The notes under the pieces are model-generated. The model had not been told where the DNA came from and did no database searches. It worked only from the letters and a program-made list of their open reading frames with translations. Positions 7,866 through 15,925 of a stretch of DNA of 64,000 nucleotides are shown piece after piece. The DNA comes from Rhizobium pisi. Lineage in GTDB: Bacteria; Pseudomonadota; Alphaproteobacteria; Rhizobiales; Rhizobiaceae. The first letter of the stretch is position 1; every line of letters starts with the position of its first letter. The position numbers were made by a program, and so were the translations under genes. Where the stretch lies: positions 26,794-90,793 of the forward strand of contig NZ_RJJT01000025.1 in NCBI RefSeq assembly GCF_003938655.1, in the 5' to 3' direction.

Positions 7866-9266
7866 TCACGCGGCTTTGCGAACAACAGCTGATGCCGGTA
7901 CATTCGCAAACAGCATATTCAGCCCCTCGGTGATGGTTGGATGGGCGAATATCCCGTCGCGAAGCGTTGTGAAGGGCAGACCACCAAGCATCGCCATTTG
8001 AACGACGCTCATTACTTCGCCTGCGTTCACGCCGAGCATGCTGAAACCAAGGATCTTGTCGGAATCGACCGCAACGAGCGCTTTCATGAACCCCTTGCGT
8101 TGTGAGAGGGTCCTTGCTCGCGGCACGACATCCATCGGAAGCCTCGCGACGCGGTACTCAATGCCTTCCTTGAGCGCTTCCGCTTCGTTCATCCCGATCC
8201 GAGCAAATTCCGGATCGATAAAGACGCAGTACGGGATCATTCGACCCTTTGTGGTTCGGTTGCCACCCGTCATCGTGCTCTTGACCACGCGGTAGTCATC
8301 GAGGGACGCATGGGTGAACATAGGAGTTCCGGCAACCTCACCCATCGCCCAGACGCCATCGGCGGTCGTCCGAAGATGGTCGTCAACCTTGATGAAACCT
8401 CGGTCGTCGACTTCGATACCCGCCAGTTCGAGCCCGATGCCCGCTGTTCGGGGACGTCGGCCCGAGGCGACGAGGATGTGCGATCCCGCGAATACTCGAC
8501 CATCCGCGCTACGGACAGTGACACTCTCGCCTGAGCGCCCGCTAACGGAGAGGTCGTAGGCGCTGAGCGCCACCTCTATCCCCTCGCCATTGAGGATCTT
8601 CAGAATGCCTTCGCTGACGTCTGTGTCTTCCCGCGGAGCAAGCCGAGGTCCCCGCTCAAGTATCGTGACTTCTGAACCCAGGCGACGGAAGGCCTGGCCC
8701 AGCTCCATTCCAATGTAGCCACCGCCGATTACGATCAACTTCGTTGGAAGGTCGCCAAGCTGCAGAGCTTCAACGTGGGTGATCGGAGATGCGTCCGCGA
8801 GACCCGGAAGGTCTGGTACGTCTGCTGTCGTTCCCAAATTGATGAAAACTTGCTCGCCCGAAACAGTTCTCGTTCCAGACGCGGTCTTAACCTGAATGGT
8901 TTTCGGGGCGATGAACTTACCCCAGCCCAATACGAGGTCGAACCCACTTGCGTCGAAACCGGCTTGGTTAGTGGCAACCATCTCTGCCACGACACGCGCG
9001 GTGCGATCGCGAACAAGATCGAGACTGCTGCGGACGTTGTCGGCGGTGATCCCGAACTCGGAAATCCCCTTCATGGAATGCGCGACTTCGGCGCTACGGA
9101 TAAGTGTCTTGCTTGGAATGCAAGCAATGTTGATGCACGAGCCTCCAATGAGACCCACCTCAACGACCGCTACCTTCTTGCCCGCCTTTGCTTGGTCCAT
9201 GGCCAGCGTCTTGCCAGCTTTGCCACCGCCAAAGATCAAAATGTCGAATCTGTCGACCGAATTCAT
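7866..9266 (-). CDS. Pyridine nucleotide-disulfide oxidoreductase, MerA/lipoamide dehydrogenase-like
   Basis: A 466-residue flavoprotein. The N-terminal FAD motif is IFGGGKAGKTLA, the redox-active disulfide is in GGSCINIACIPSKTL (CxxxxC), the NAD(P)H-binding motif is VIGGGYIGMELGQAF, and the C-terminal dimerisation domain ends near FAHPTITEGLNML. No N-terminal metal-binding domain and no C-terminal vicinal Cys pair typical of mercuric reductase are seen, so an RclA-like or general disulfide/quinone reductase is more likely than MerA. The frame opens upstream to 9395, but ATG at 9266 follows CGAGGTGCACC. It leads an operon with the hydrolase downstream and is divergent from the gene at 9489. 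Confidence 0.87.
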   Translation of the reverse strand: MNSVDRFDILIFGGGKAGKTLAMDQAKAGKKVAVVEVGLIGGSCINIACIPSKTLIRSAEVAHSMKGISEFGITADNVRSSLDLVRDRTARVVAEMVATNQAGFDASGFDLVLGWGKFIAPKTIQVKTASGTRTVSGEQVFINLGTTADVPDLPGLADASPITHVEALQLGDLPTKLIVIGGGYIGMELGQAFRRLGSEVTILERGPRLAPREDTDVSEGILKILNGEGIEVALSAYDLSVSGRSGESVTVRSADGRVFAGSHILVASGRRPRTAGIGLELAGIEVDDRGFIKVDDHLRTTADGVWAMGEVAGTPMFTHASLDDYRVVKSTMTGGNRTTKGRMIPYCVFIDPEFARIGMNEAEALKEGIEYRVARLPMDVVPRARTLSQRKGFMKALVAVDSDKILGFSMLGVNAGEVMSVVQMAMLGGLPFTTLRDGIFAHPTITEGLNMLFANVPASAVVRKAA

Positions 9267-9488
9267 GGTGCACCTCGTTTCTTCGATGACCCCATGAAGC
9301 GGAAAAATCTCAACGCGGTCTTGTAAAATTCGGCCTCTAGCCGCCTCACAGCGTTCATAGCCATCAGCGCCGAGACAAGCATCCGTCGTCCACACAAAAG
9401 CCGGATCGTCAAAGACCGGAGCGGGCTCATTTGCGAGTTTTGGGCGAATTCAATCGCGGCCAAGGTGCCGAAAATGAGGAGTATTCAC

Positions 9489-10325
9489 ATGGCTGACGGC
9501 ATCTTTATCAAAGAGAAGATCGACCACCTGTCCGTCGATGGCGTGTCGGTACGATACGTGAAGGCGGGAAAGGAAAACGGCGTCCCGTTGCTTCTGACGG
9601 CTCCATGGCCGGAGAGCATCTTTGCTTTCAATCTCGTTTGGTCGGACCTCTGCAAACTCGGACCCGTCGTCGCGGTAGATCTCCCAGGATTCGGTCAATC
9701 TAACGCCCGAGAAGATTTGATGTCGCCGGAGGCGATGGGTAACTTCGTGATAAACCTCATGGCTGCTTTCGGAATCGAGCGGGCGCACGTTATCGCACCC
9801 GACGTGGGTACCTTGGCCACGCTGTTCGCCGCATCCAAGCGGCCAGACCTTTTCGAGAGCATCGTTGCAGGCAGCGGAGGCGCCAGCATGCCCCTGCTGG
9901 GCGAGTCGTTGGCACAGGTGGTGGCATCGAAAAAAGCCGCTTATGTCGGCTCCGACGGCGGCGAACAGGTCGTGAAATTCGTTTCAGGCTCAGCGAGAGT
10001 TACAATCCCAACGGAAATCCTCGCGGACTACCGACGGTCTTCTGAGGGCCAACGCTGGAACGAAGCTGCAGAGTTCGTTCGGGCCTATTCCACCGACTTG
10101 CCCCGGCTCGAAAAGCTCCTTCCCGACATTCAGACGCCAGTTTTGGTTATTTCCGGCAAAGACGACCCGCTTGTTCCCCCGTCAAATGGGGACTTCCTGG
10201 CAGAACTTCTTCCCCACAGCCGGGCCGAGATCGTCGAGGCAGGTCATTTCGTTTGGGAAGATGCCTCGGCGGACTATGCACGACTGGTCTCAAGCTGGAT
10301 TATGGACGGTTACAGGTCGGTATAA
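9489..10325 (+). CDS. Alpha/beta hydrolase with Asp nucleophile (dehalogenase/epoxide hydrolase-like)
   Basis: A 278-residue alpha/beta-fold protein. At the nucleophile elbow it reads VIAPDVGTLATL, with Asp where esterases have Ser; this is the pattern of haloalkane or fluoroacetate dehalogenases and epoxide hydrolases. The acid is probably in VISGKDDPLVPP and the base in EAGHFVWED, which matches the His-Phe-x-x-Glu-Asp end of dehalogenases. The usual HGxP oxyanion loop is altered to APWPES. ATG at 9489 follows GAGGAG. It lies 132 bp upstream of the nitrile hydratase-like genes in the same direction, suggesting a role in the same pathway. The substrate is not predictable. Confidence 0.75.
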   Translation: MADGIFIKEKIDHLSVDGVSVRYVKAGKENGVPLLLTAPWPESIFAFNLVWSDLCKLGPVVAVDLPGFGQSNAREDLMSPEAMGNFVINLMAAFGIERAHVIAPDVGTLATLFAASKRPDLFESIVAGSGGASMPLLGESLAQVVASKKAAYVGSDGGEQVVKFVSGSARVTIPTEILADYRRSSEGQRWNEAAEFVRAYSTDLPRLEKLLPDIQTPVLVISGKDDPLVPPSNGDFLAELLPHSRAEIVEAGHFVWEDASADYARLVSSWIMDGYRSV

Positions 10326-10457
10326 ATGGAGCGTGCAAGTTTGAGTTGCCGACGTTCTTCACCCACTTTGTGATCCGAATTCCGCGGCGACAGCATCTTA
10401 CAAGAATGTGGCTCGCGCTCAGTCATTTTAAGCCAATTGCTCTCAAGGAGAATCCTT

Positions 10458-10793
10458 ATGCAGACTGCTGCAACGCATATCGGCGGAGTTGTGCCAGCGC
10501 TAGGCGAGGTACCCGCTTTCGCGCCAGGCGATCGCGTAACGATCGCTACCCGCTCGCCTGTTGGGCACTACCGCATGCCAACTTACCTGCGCGGGAAACT
10601 CGGAAACGTAGAGGCAGTCATCCCTACGATGGCCGTCGATAACGAAGAAGAGGCCTATGGACGCAACGCCGGTTCCAAAGGGCACTACTACCGCATCGCC
10701 ATCCCGATGACGGAGATTTGGTCCGACTACGTGGGCTCGCCCAACGACGGCTTGAGAATTGAGATTTTCGAAAATTGGCTGGAAAGGATTTGA
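10458..10793 (+). CDS. Nitrile hydratase beta-subunit C-terminal (SH3-like) domain protein
   Basis: A 111-residue protein matching the C-terminal half of nitrile hydratase beta: FAPGDRVTIATRSPVGHYRMP, YLRGKLGNVEAV, then GHYYRIAIPMTEIW and DGLRIEIFENWLE. Normal nitrile hydratase has this fused behind an N-terminal helical half. Here the N-terminal half is encoded separately at 11448, as in the three-subunit thiocyanate hydrolase and toyocamycin nitrile hydratase. ATG follows CAAGGAGAATCCTT. Its stop is 1 bp from the start of the metal subunit. It would form part of the active-site pocket at the subunit interface. Confidence 0.85.
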   Translation: MQTAATHIGGVVPALGEVPAFAPGDRVTIATRSPVGHYRMPTYLRGKLGNVEAVIPTMAVDNEEEAYGRNAGSKGHYYRIAIPMTEIWSDYVGSPNDGLRIEIFENWLERI

Positions 10794-10794
10794 G

Positions 10795-11448
10795 ATGACC
10801 GACCACGGCCACGATCATGATCATGATCATGATCACCCTCACGAGGCTATCACGGCCGACGAGCATCCTGGATACTACGAGATAATGGAAACCGCAGTCA
10901 GAGAACTGCTGGTTGAACGCAAGCTTTTCGGTGCCGACGAGATCAGAAGGCAGATCGAAGTCCTCGACTCTCGAACTCCCGCACTCGGCGCCAAGGTCGT
11001 CGCCAGGGCTTGGCTGGATCCCGCTTACAAGGAACGGCTCCTGGAAAACGGACGCACCGCCTGCGAAGAACTGGGCATCACATTCTATGACGATACCCAA
11101 CTGATCGTGCTTGAGAACACGGCGGACGTCCACAATCTGATCGTCTGCACCTTGTGCTCCTGCTATCCCCGGCCCGTCCTTGGTCTGCCACCAGACTGGT
11201 ACAAACTGAAGCCGTACCGAGCTCGCGCCGTCCATGAACCGAGAGCGGTGCTGGAGGAGTTCGGCACTCACATCCCGGACGACGTTGAGATCCGCGTCAG
11301 CGACTCGACGGCTGTCATCCGCTACCTGGTCCTGCCCTTGCGCCCAGCAGGGACAGAAGCTCTGACCGAGGAAGAACTTGCCGACCTCGTCACACGCGAC
11401 GCTATGATTGGCGTGATCCCTGTAAGCTACGAAAAGGAGGCCGCGTGA
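10795..11448 (+). CDS. Cobalt-type nitrile hydratase alpha / thiocyanate hydrolase gamma-like metal subunit
   Basis: A 217-residue catalytic subunit. The metal claw is VCTLCSC at residues 117-123, followed by YPRPVLGLPPDWYK and YRARAVHEPR, all hallmarks of the family. Thr rather than Ser after the first Cys is the cobalt signature. In the family, two of the three cysteines are oxidised to sulfinate and sulfenate to ligate Co(III). The N-terminus is unusual: residues 4-16 are almost all His and Asp (HGHDHDHDHDHPH), a likely metal-loading tail. It sits between the two half-beta genes. Nitrile hydration or thiocyanate hydrolysis are the obvious candidates; sequence alone does not decide. Confidence 0.9.
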   Translation: MTDHGHDHDHDHDHPHEAITADEHPGYYEIMETAVRELLVERKLFGADEIRRQIEVLDSRTPALGAKVVARAWLDPAYKERLLENGRTACEELGITFYDDTQLIVLENTADVHNLIVCTLCSCYPRPVLGLPPDWYKLKPYRARAVHEPRAVLEEFGTHIPDDVEIRVSDSTAVIRYLVLPLRPAGTEALTEEELADLVTRDAMIGVIPVSYEKEAA

Positions 11449-11789
11449 TGGGCTCAGAGCTACTTGTCAAAAAACTACCGAACGATATCGGCGGCGAGGC
11501 GGCCGGAAAAATCGAGCGAATTGAGCACGAGCTTCTTCCCTGGGAGAAGCGTTGCCACGCCCTGGCTGACGTCCTCGACTTTCACAAGATAGTCAATACC
11601 GAGGAAAAGCGCCGCGGTGTTGAGGCACTCGGCTCCGAAATGGTCGGCAAGCTCTCCTACTATGAACGATGGATCGCGGCATTTGCCAACATCCTCTTCC
11701 AGAAGGGCATTCTGACGCCCGGGGAACTCGCAGTCAAAATGGAAGAGGTCGAAGGGCGTTGGCTCTCAAGTCAGCAATCGGCATCCTGA
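11448..11789 (+). CDS. Nitrile hydratase beta-subunit N-terminal-like / accessory protein
   Basis: A 113-residue helical protein: LPWEKRCHALADVLDF, EEKRRGVEALGSEM, YYERWIAAFANILFQKG, then GELAVKMEEVEGRW. This is the pattern of the N-terminal half of nitrile hydratase beta and of the small P14K-type activator. AGGAGG precedes the ATG, which overlaps the stop of the metal subunit (TGATG). It is either the second structural half of a split beta subunit or the metallochaperone; the missing beta N-terminus elsewhere favours the former. No P47K-type activator is seen nearby. Confidence 0.8.
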   Translation: MGSELLVKKLPNDIGGEAAGKIERIEHELLPWEKRCHALADVLDFHKIVNTEEKRRGVEALGSEMVGKLSYYERWIAAFANILFQKGILTPGELAVKMEEVEGRWLSSQQSAS

Positions 11790-11790
11790 A

Positions 11791-12558
11791 ATGGCCGAGA
11801 CCGCTCCCTCCACAGACATCCGGTGCTTTTTCGAGCGCGACCCCGCCCTGTCTCTTTTTAGACGGGCCTTTGTGGAGAGCGTGGGAACCGGGCTTCTTGC
11901 GATTGCCATGGTCGGGTCTGGCCTCGCGGTCTCGACGTTCGCGAAAGCTCAGCCGTTGGCAGCATCGCTCACAATTGCGATTGCGATCGCTGGATCCCTG
12001 GTTGGCTTGATCGTTGCCCTGGGGAAGGTATCGGGCGGCCATTACAATCCCCTGATATCATTCGCTCAGTGGCTTGGCGGTGAGCGCAAGGGCGACTGCA
12101 CCATAGGCTACGTCATCGCTCAAATTATTGGCGGCTTTGTCGGGGCATTGGTAGCTGGACAGATGTTTGGAAGCCCGTTTCGGACGGTCTCTCCTGAATT
12201 TCCCTCCTTCGGGATGCTCCTCAGCGAGTTAGTAGCCTCTGCTGGACTGATGACAATCGTCTTGGGATGCGCTCGCAGCAGCAGATGGGACACCGGCCCC
12301 TTCGCCGTCGGCTCTTGGTTGGTCGCCGCGATACTCGCCACTCCATCCACCTCTTATGCCAACCCAGCGGTGACGCTAGCCGCCGCCTTCGCTTCAGGGC
12401 CTGTTGCCTTGGCACCCATTACTGCCATCGCTTTCGTCGCAGCCCAGGTGATGGGGATGGCCGTGGCGATCGGCATCAATAGGATGGCCTTCGGCTCCAC
12501 CTCTGAGCCTGCAGGAAACGCCGCACTCGCTGGCTCTTCCCAGGAGAAGCTCACATGA
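11791..12558 (+). CDS. MIP-family channel (aquaporin-like)
   Basis: A 255-residue membrane protein with six hydrophobic segments and two half-helices. The first signature is GGHYNPLIS (NPL in place of NPA), the second YANPAVTLA (canonical NPA). It starts 1 bp after the half-beta gene's stop and overlaps the DUF302 gene by 4 bp, so it belongs to the nitrile hydratase-like operon. MIP channels pass water, glycerol, ammonia, metalloids or small amides; here uptake of a small nitrile or release of an amide is plausible but inferred from context. Confidence 0.85.
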   Translation: MAETAPSTDIRCFFERDPALSLFRRAFVESVGTGLLAIAMVGSGLAVSTFAKAQPLAASLTIAIAIAGSLVGLIVALGKVSGGHYNPLISFAQWLGGERKGDCTIGYVIAQIIGGFVGALVAGQMFGSPFRTVSPEFPSFGMLLSELVASAGLMTIVLGCARSSRWDTGPFAVGSWLVAAILATPSTSYANPAVTLAAAFASGPVALAPITAIAFVAAQVMGMAVAIGINRMAFGSTSEPAGNAALAGSSQEKLT

Positions 12559-12986
12559 CGCCCGGGTTAACTGTTCTGAAGGCCCATACTCGCCCAGCCG
12601 ATACGATGGCGGCATTCGAGCGGGCGATTGTCGCACGAGGGATGAAGGTTTTTGCTCGAATAGACTTCGCTGCCGACGCGGAAGCCGCGGGATTGCAGTT
12701 GGGCCCGACTTTGCTGACGATATTTGGCAATCCGAAAATCGGTACCGAATTGCTCCAGCTCAACCAGCTGGCGGGCATCGATCTGCCATTGAAGGCATTG
12801 GCTTGGAGCACCCCCGACGGCCATTGGCTTTCGTACAACGAGCCGTCTTTCGTCGCCGAGCGGCACGAATTGCATGCAAAAGCCGTCATCCTCAAAATGA
12901 GCGAGGCGCTTGCTGGCGCCGCTGATGAAGCCGTCAACACCGTCCCGCCCTCGCTGGACGAAAGCACCATGGGAGTAAGAAAATGA
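12555..12986 (+). CDS. DUF302 domain protein
   Basis: A 143-residue protein with the TT1751-like DUF302 fold. The helix MAAFERAIVARGMKVFARID and strand-turn LLTIFGNPKIGTELLQ are characteristic, then GIDLPLKALAWSTPDG and WLSYNEPSFVAERH. The family's biochemical role is not settled; members occur with redox and stress genes. The ATG overlaps the aquaporin stop (ATGA), making it the last clear gene of the operon. There is no signal peptide. Confidence 0.85.
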   Translation: MTPGLTVLKAHTRPADTMAAFERAIVARGMKVFARIDFAADAEAAGLQLGPTLLTIFGNPKIGTELLQLNQLAGIDLPLKALAWSTPDGHWLSYNEPSFVAERHELHAKAVILKMSEALAGAADEAVNTVPPSLDESTMGVRK

Positions 12987-13051
12987 CCGCTATTACCATT
13001 AATGCAGGTGCCAAGGCGCCTGCAACCACTTCTTGCTCCGCGCCGTCATAG
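12983..13051 (+). CDS. Possible 22-residue peptide or gene remnant
   Basis: ATG overlaps the DUF302 stop (ATGA) and opens 22 codons, MTAITINAGAKAPATTSCSA and two more. The coupled start hints at a real cistron; the length and composition suggest a remnant of a longer operon gene. Weak support. Confidence 0.25.
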   Translation: MTAITINAGAKAPATTSCSAPS

Positions 13052-13184
13052 CGCCCCCTAATCAAGACGGGCTAAATATGGTTCTAGTTTCCCGGCGATA
13101 CATTGGGATCATTTGGATACCGACCCTCCGAATTTTGGTTGCGGGGGAACGGCACCATCTGGTTCAATGACGAAATGAACGGCA

Positions 13185-13754
13185 ATGAATTTCATGAAAG
13201 TGTTCGATCTTCTCGACGACAAAACACGGCCAAAGGCCCCACCAGTTCCCGGCGCGACGCTCGCACATCGAATCACAGGCCGGAAGCTGGCGATGATTCA
13301 CGAAATGCACATTGTTGCTCTCGATGAGACCAGGGCGATGATGGACATGGTCGGAGCCGGTGAAATCGCTGCTGGAGAATTGGCCGAGCACATCGATTCA
13401 CTCGAGCTTTTGAAGAACTACAGAGCTTTCGGCAATCTGTGCGGCCGCGAATGCCAGTTCCTGGATTTTCACCACCGAGCAGAGGACGAAGAATTCTTTC
13501 CGGTTCTCCATGCGAATGGAGACGAGGGAATGAAGCGAGTTGTCGAACGCCTTGGGGACGAGCATCGGATAATTGGCCAGATCCTGGACGAGCTCTCGGC
13601 CAATGTTGCGCTGATTTTGGCGCAACCCGGCCCCGACACCTTCTCCGTGACCAAAACGACGTTTGACGTCCTCTACAAGGTAATTCGCTCGCATTTCAGC
13701 TACGAACAGGCGGAGCTGGAAGAAGCCCTTGGTTTCTACAGGATTCCTCTTTAG
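13185..13754 (+). CDS. Hemerythrin-like (HHE) cation-binding protein
   Basis: A 189-residue four-helix protein. Probable di-iron ligands lie in IHEMHIVALDE, LDFHHRAEDEEFFPVL, DEHRIIGQIL and SHFSYEQAELEEAL, the helix-by-helix His/Glu pattern of hemerythrin domains. These bind oxygen or nitric oxide, or act in iron-centre repair and redox sensing. The start may be ATG at 13185 or 13194; neither has a strong ribosome-binding site. An FMN reductase gene follows 66 bp downstream. Confidence 0.82.
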   Translation: MNFMKVFDLLDDKTRPKAPPVPGATLAHRITGRKLAMIHEMHIVALDETRAMMDMVGAGEIAAGELAEHIDSLELLKNYRAFGNLCGRECQFLDFHHRAEDEEFFPVLHANGDEGMKRVVERLGDEHRIIGQILDELSANVALILAQPGPDTFSVTKTTFDVLYKVIRSHFSYEQAELEEALGFYRIPL

Positions 13755-13820
13755 CGAGACCACTCTTCAGAAGATCCGAACCGGACCCTTAAGGTCCCTT
13801 GACGCCAGAAAGGTAGCCAG

Positions 13821-14396
13821 ATGGCACTTAAGTTGAACGTTATAATCGGCAGCACTCGCCCGGGCCGCAACGGTCCGACGGTGGCAAAATGGGTCGAACA
13901 ATTCGCCAAGGAACACGGCCAGTTCGACGTCGAGCTGGTGGATCTTGCAGATTTCGCCCTGCCGCTTCTGGATGAACCAGCCCATCCGGCAATGCGCAAG
14001 TATGAGCACGAACATACTAAGCGGTGGAGCGAAAGCGTAGCCTCAGCTGACGCGTTTTTGTTTGTTGCGCCGGAGTATGACTACTTCGTTTCGGCAGCCC
14101 TCGTGAATGCAATCCAGTACCTCTTCCACGAGTGGACCTACAAGCCAGCAGCAATCGTCAGCTATGGCGGCGTTTCCGGCGGCCTACGCGGCTCCCAGGA
14201 ACTTCGTCAGTTGCTAGGAAACGTGAACGTGGTGGCAATCAACCAGCCGGTTCCGGTCCCTTTCTACACCCAGTTCATCAACGACGAAGGCATTTTCACC
14301 CCTAACGAAGCAGTCATCTCTGGAACGACCACGCTCTTGGGAGAACTGCACAAGTGGGCGGTGGCCCTGAAGCCAATGCGTCAGCCCGCCCAGTAA
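13821..14396 (+). CDS. NADPH-dependent FMN reductase family protein
   Basis: A 191-residue flavodoxin-fold protein. The FMN phosphate loop is IIGSTRPGRNGP near the N-terminus, and APEYDYFVSAALVNAIQYL plus SYGGVSGGLRGSQ match the FMN_red family. Such enzymes reduce FMN, quinones or azo dyes with NAD(P)H in the cytoplasm. ATG follows GAAAGGTAGCCAG. Probably co-transcribed with the hemerythrin gene; converges on the acetyltransferase gene. Confidence 0.87.
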   Translation: MALKLNVIIGSTRPGRNGPTVAKWVEQFAKEHGQFDVELVDLADFALPLLDEPAHPAMRKYEHEHTKRWSESVASADAFLFVAPEYDYFVSAALVNAIQYLFHEWTYKPAAIVSYGGVSGGLRGSQELRQLLGNVNVVAINQPVPVPFYTQFINDEGIFTPNEAVISGTTTLLGELHKWAVALKPMRQPAQ

Positions 14397-14441
14397 TTTA
14401 TCGGTCGAGGAAAAAGCGTACCATCAGGGAGCGCTTCTTCA

Positions 14442-15314
14442 CTACATCATCAAAACTGGCGTTGCACTGCGCGGGACGTTCGGATCTCGCGCGAAGTTCG
14501 CCGAGTAATGCTGAACCTCAAAGCCCGCCCGTTGATAATTCCTGAAGCTCGTGCCCAACGGACTGTCGACGGTCGCAGGTCGGCCAGTCTCGGCCATTGC
14601 GATGACGGCTCCCTTGTCCCCGACATCGCGTAACCGCCGCACTATCACTGCCGACTGGAGGCCTTTGCCTCTCGCGGTGACAAGAGTTGCATCAATGCCA
14701 AACCATGCTCCAGCAGATCCGACGAAAGCCGCTCCTGCTGCGCAAGGCTCTTCATCAACGTATGCGACATAGCAGGTCCACCTGTCCCGGTTAGCAAGCG
14801 CCTTGAACCACTCGAAGGTCGCCGTTGGAAAGCCATACCCCGCGTTGATCACGTTTGCGAAGTCGGTCGCCTTGCGGCCGCCGTCGGCTATTTCGATCCT
14901 GGGTTCGTTCGGCACAATGTGAGGGACCGTTTTGGAGAAGAATTTTATCCAACCACTGTCCTTCTGTATGATCCCCATTCGGGACAGAGCGGCACTGGAA
15001 GCGTTGAAGCCATCCTCGTCAACTTGGATTACCCACGTTTTCGATGCGTTGCGATCCAGCCATCGCAACCCTTCTGCCATCTCCCTTTCGTTAGCCGACC
15101 ACTGCGGACCAATGGCAAATCCGCGATTGAAGGGGACGGCAGGAAGCTCACGGCAGGCTAGAAAGCACGCATTGTCGCTCCGGAAAGTCTCGATCCCCAA
15201 CTGCTTCCGAACCGACGGCGGTGCGGCATTCAGCATGTCCATCCATGCTTCGGCCTCGATCGCCCGGATTATCCTCGAGGTGTTTGCCTGAATTTTCCTT
15301 GGCTGGATGTTCAT
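14442..15314 (-). CDS. GNAT-family acetyltransferase (probable)
   Basis: A 290-residue protein. The C-terminal 150 residues show a degenerate GNAT fold: AYVDEEPCAAGAAFV (strands 4 and beta bulge), then LVTARGKGLQSAVIVRRL in the place of the acetyl-CoA pyrophosphate loop, and SFRNYQRAGFEVQ, the family's 'neighbouring-residue' end. The N-terminal half is a separate unrecognised domain, as in two-domain GNATs. Acceptor substrate unknown. It lies alone, convergent with the FMN reductase gene. Confidence 0.7.
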   Translation of the reverse strand: MNIQPRKIQANTSRIIRAIEAEAWMDMLNAAPPSVRKQLGIETFRSDNACFLACRELPAVPFNRGFAIGPQWSANEREMAEGLRWLDRNASKTWVIQVDEDGFNASSAALSRMGIIQKDSGWIKFFSKTVPHIVPNEPRIEIADGGRKATDFANVINAGYGFPTATFEWFKALANRDRWTCYVAYVDEEPCAAGAAFVGSAGAWFGIDATLVTARGKGLQSAVIVRRLRDVGDKGAVIAMAETGRPATVDSPLGTSFRNYQRAGFEVQHYSANFARDPNVPRSATPVLMM

Positions 15315-15469
15315 ACGGTTCTCTCGTGTTCTCCTCTCAGCGAGAAAGAACTATTTCTCAACGAGTTCAAGGCGAAAGCCGAGGCTTCCCGTAAACATGC
15401 TGTTTAGGAAAGCGTCCTTATCGACGTCGTGCCGACCTCTTATGGTCCGCAAAAATCATGGAGCAATCG

Positions 15470-15898
15470 ATGTCTGAAAAAAGCGCCGCTATCTTTTCAA
15501 ATCCGCTCGATGGAGTGCGGGTCGAAGCTTTTGGCACCAACATTATAAGGATGTTAGGCGAAGCTAGCGGAGCCGCGATGTCGATCATGGAAGTCATACT
15601 CCATCCCGGCGACGGTACGCCTCTCCACCTTCATGAACGGGAAGACGAGACCTTTCGTGTTTTGAGCGGCACCGTGGGCTTCTGGTGCGGTGACAAACAT
15701 CAGAGGCTTGTATCGGATGGGATCGCATTTCTGCCCCGCGGAATTCCCCATCGGATAGAGAATGTCGGCGACGACGAGGCTAGGCTTATGGTCATATTGA
15801 CACCTGGAGGGTTTGAGCAATTCTTCGTCGAAATCGCTTCAGACTCCGGTGAAGCGCCCGAAACAATTGCAGAGCGGTTTGGCCTGCGTTTTCTGTAA
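15470..15898 (+). CDS. Cupin domain protein
   Basis: A 142-residue single-domain cupin. Motif 1 is PGDGTPLHLHEREDETFRVL with the metal-binding His-x-His and Glu; motif 2 is FLPRGIPHRIEN with the third His. Such proteins are dioxygenases, isomerases or sensors. The upstream ATG at 15458 lacks a ribosome-binding site, while GGAGCAATCG precedes ATG at 15470. The ICMT-like gene follows 27 bp downstream, so they are probably co-transcribed. Confidence 0.85.
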   Translation: MSEKSAAIFSNPLDGVRVEAFGTNIIRMLGEASGAAMSIMEVILHPGDGTPLHLHEREDETFRVLSGTVGFWCGDKHQRLVSDGIAFLPRGIPHRIENVGDDEARLMVILTPGGFEQFFVEIASDSGEAPETIAERFGLRFL

Positions 15899-15925
15899 TC
15901 GAACTTGCGTCTCTAAAGGACCGAA

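Noticed and set aside
7866..9395. True mercuric reductase
   Set aside because: The CxxxxC disulfide is present but neither the N-terminal HMA domain nor the C-terminal Cys pair is seen, and no other mer gene is nearby.
13787..13800. Palindrome around CCTTAAGG upstream of the FMN reductase gene
   Set aside because: Arms are offset by one base and it lacks the 10-bp TAAG spacing of the shared operator; too weak to list.
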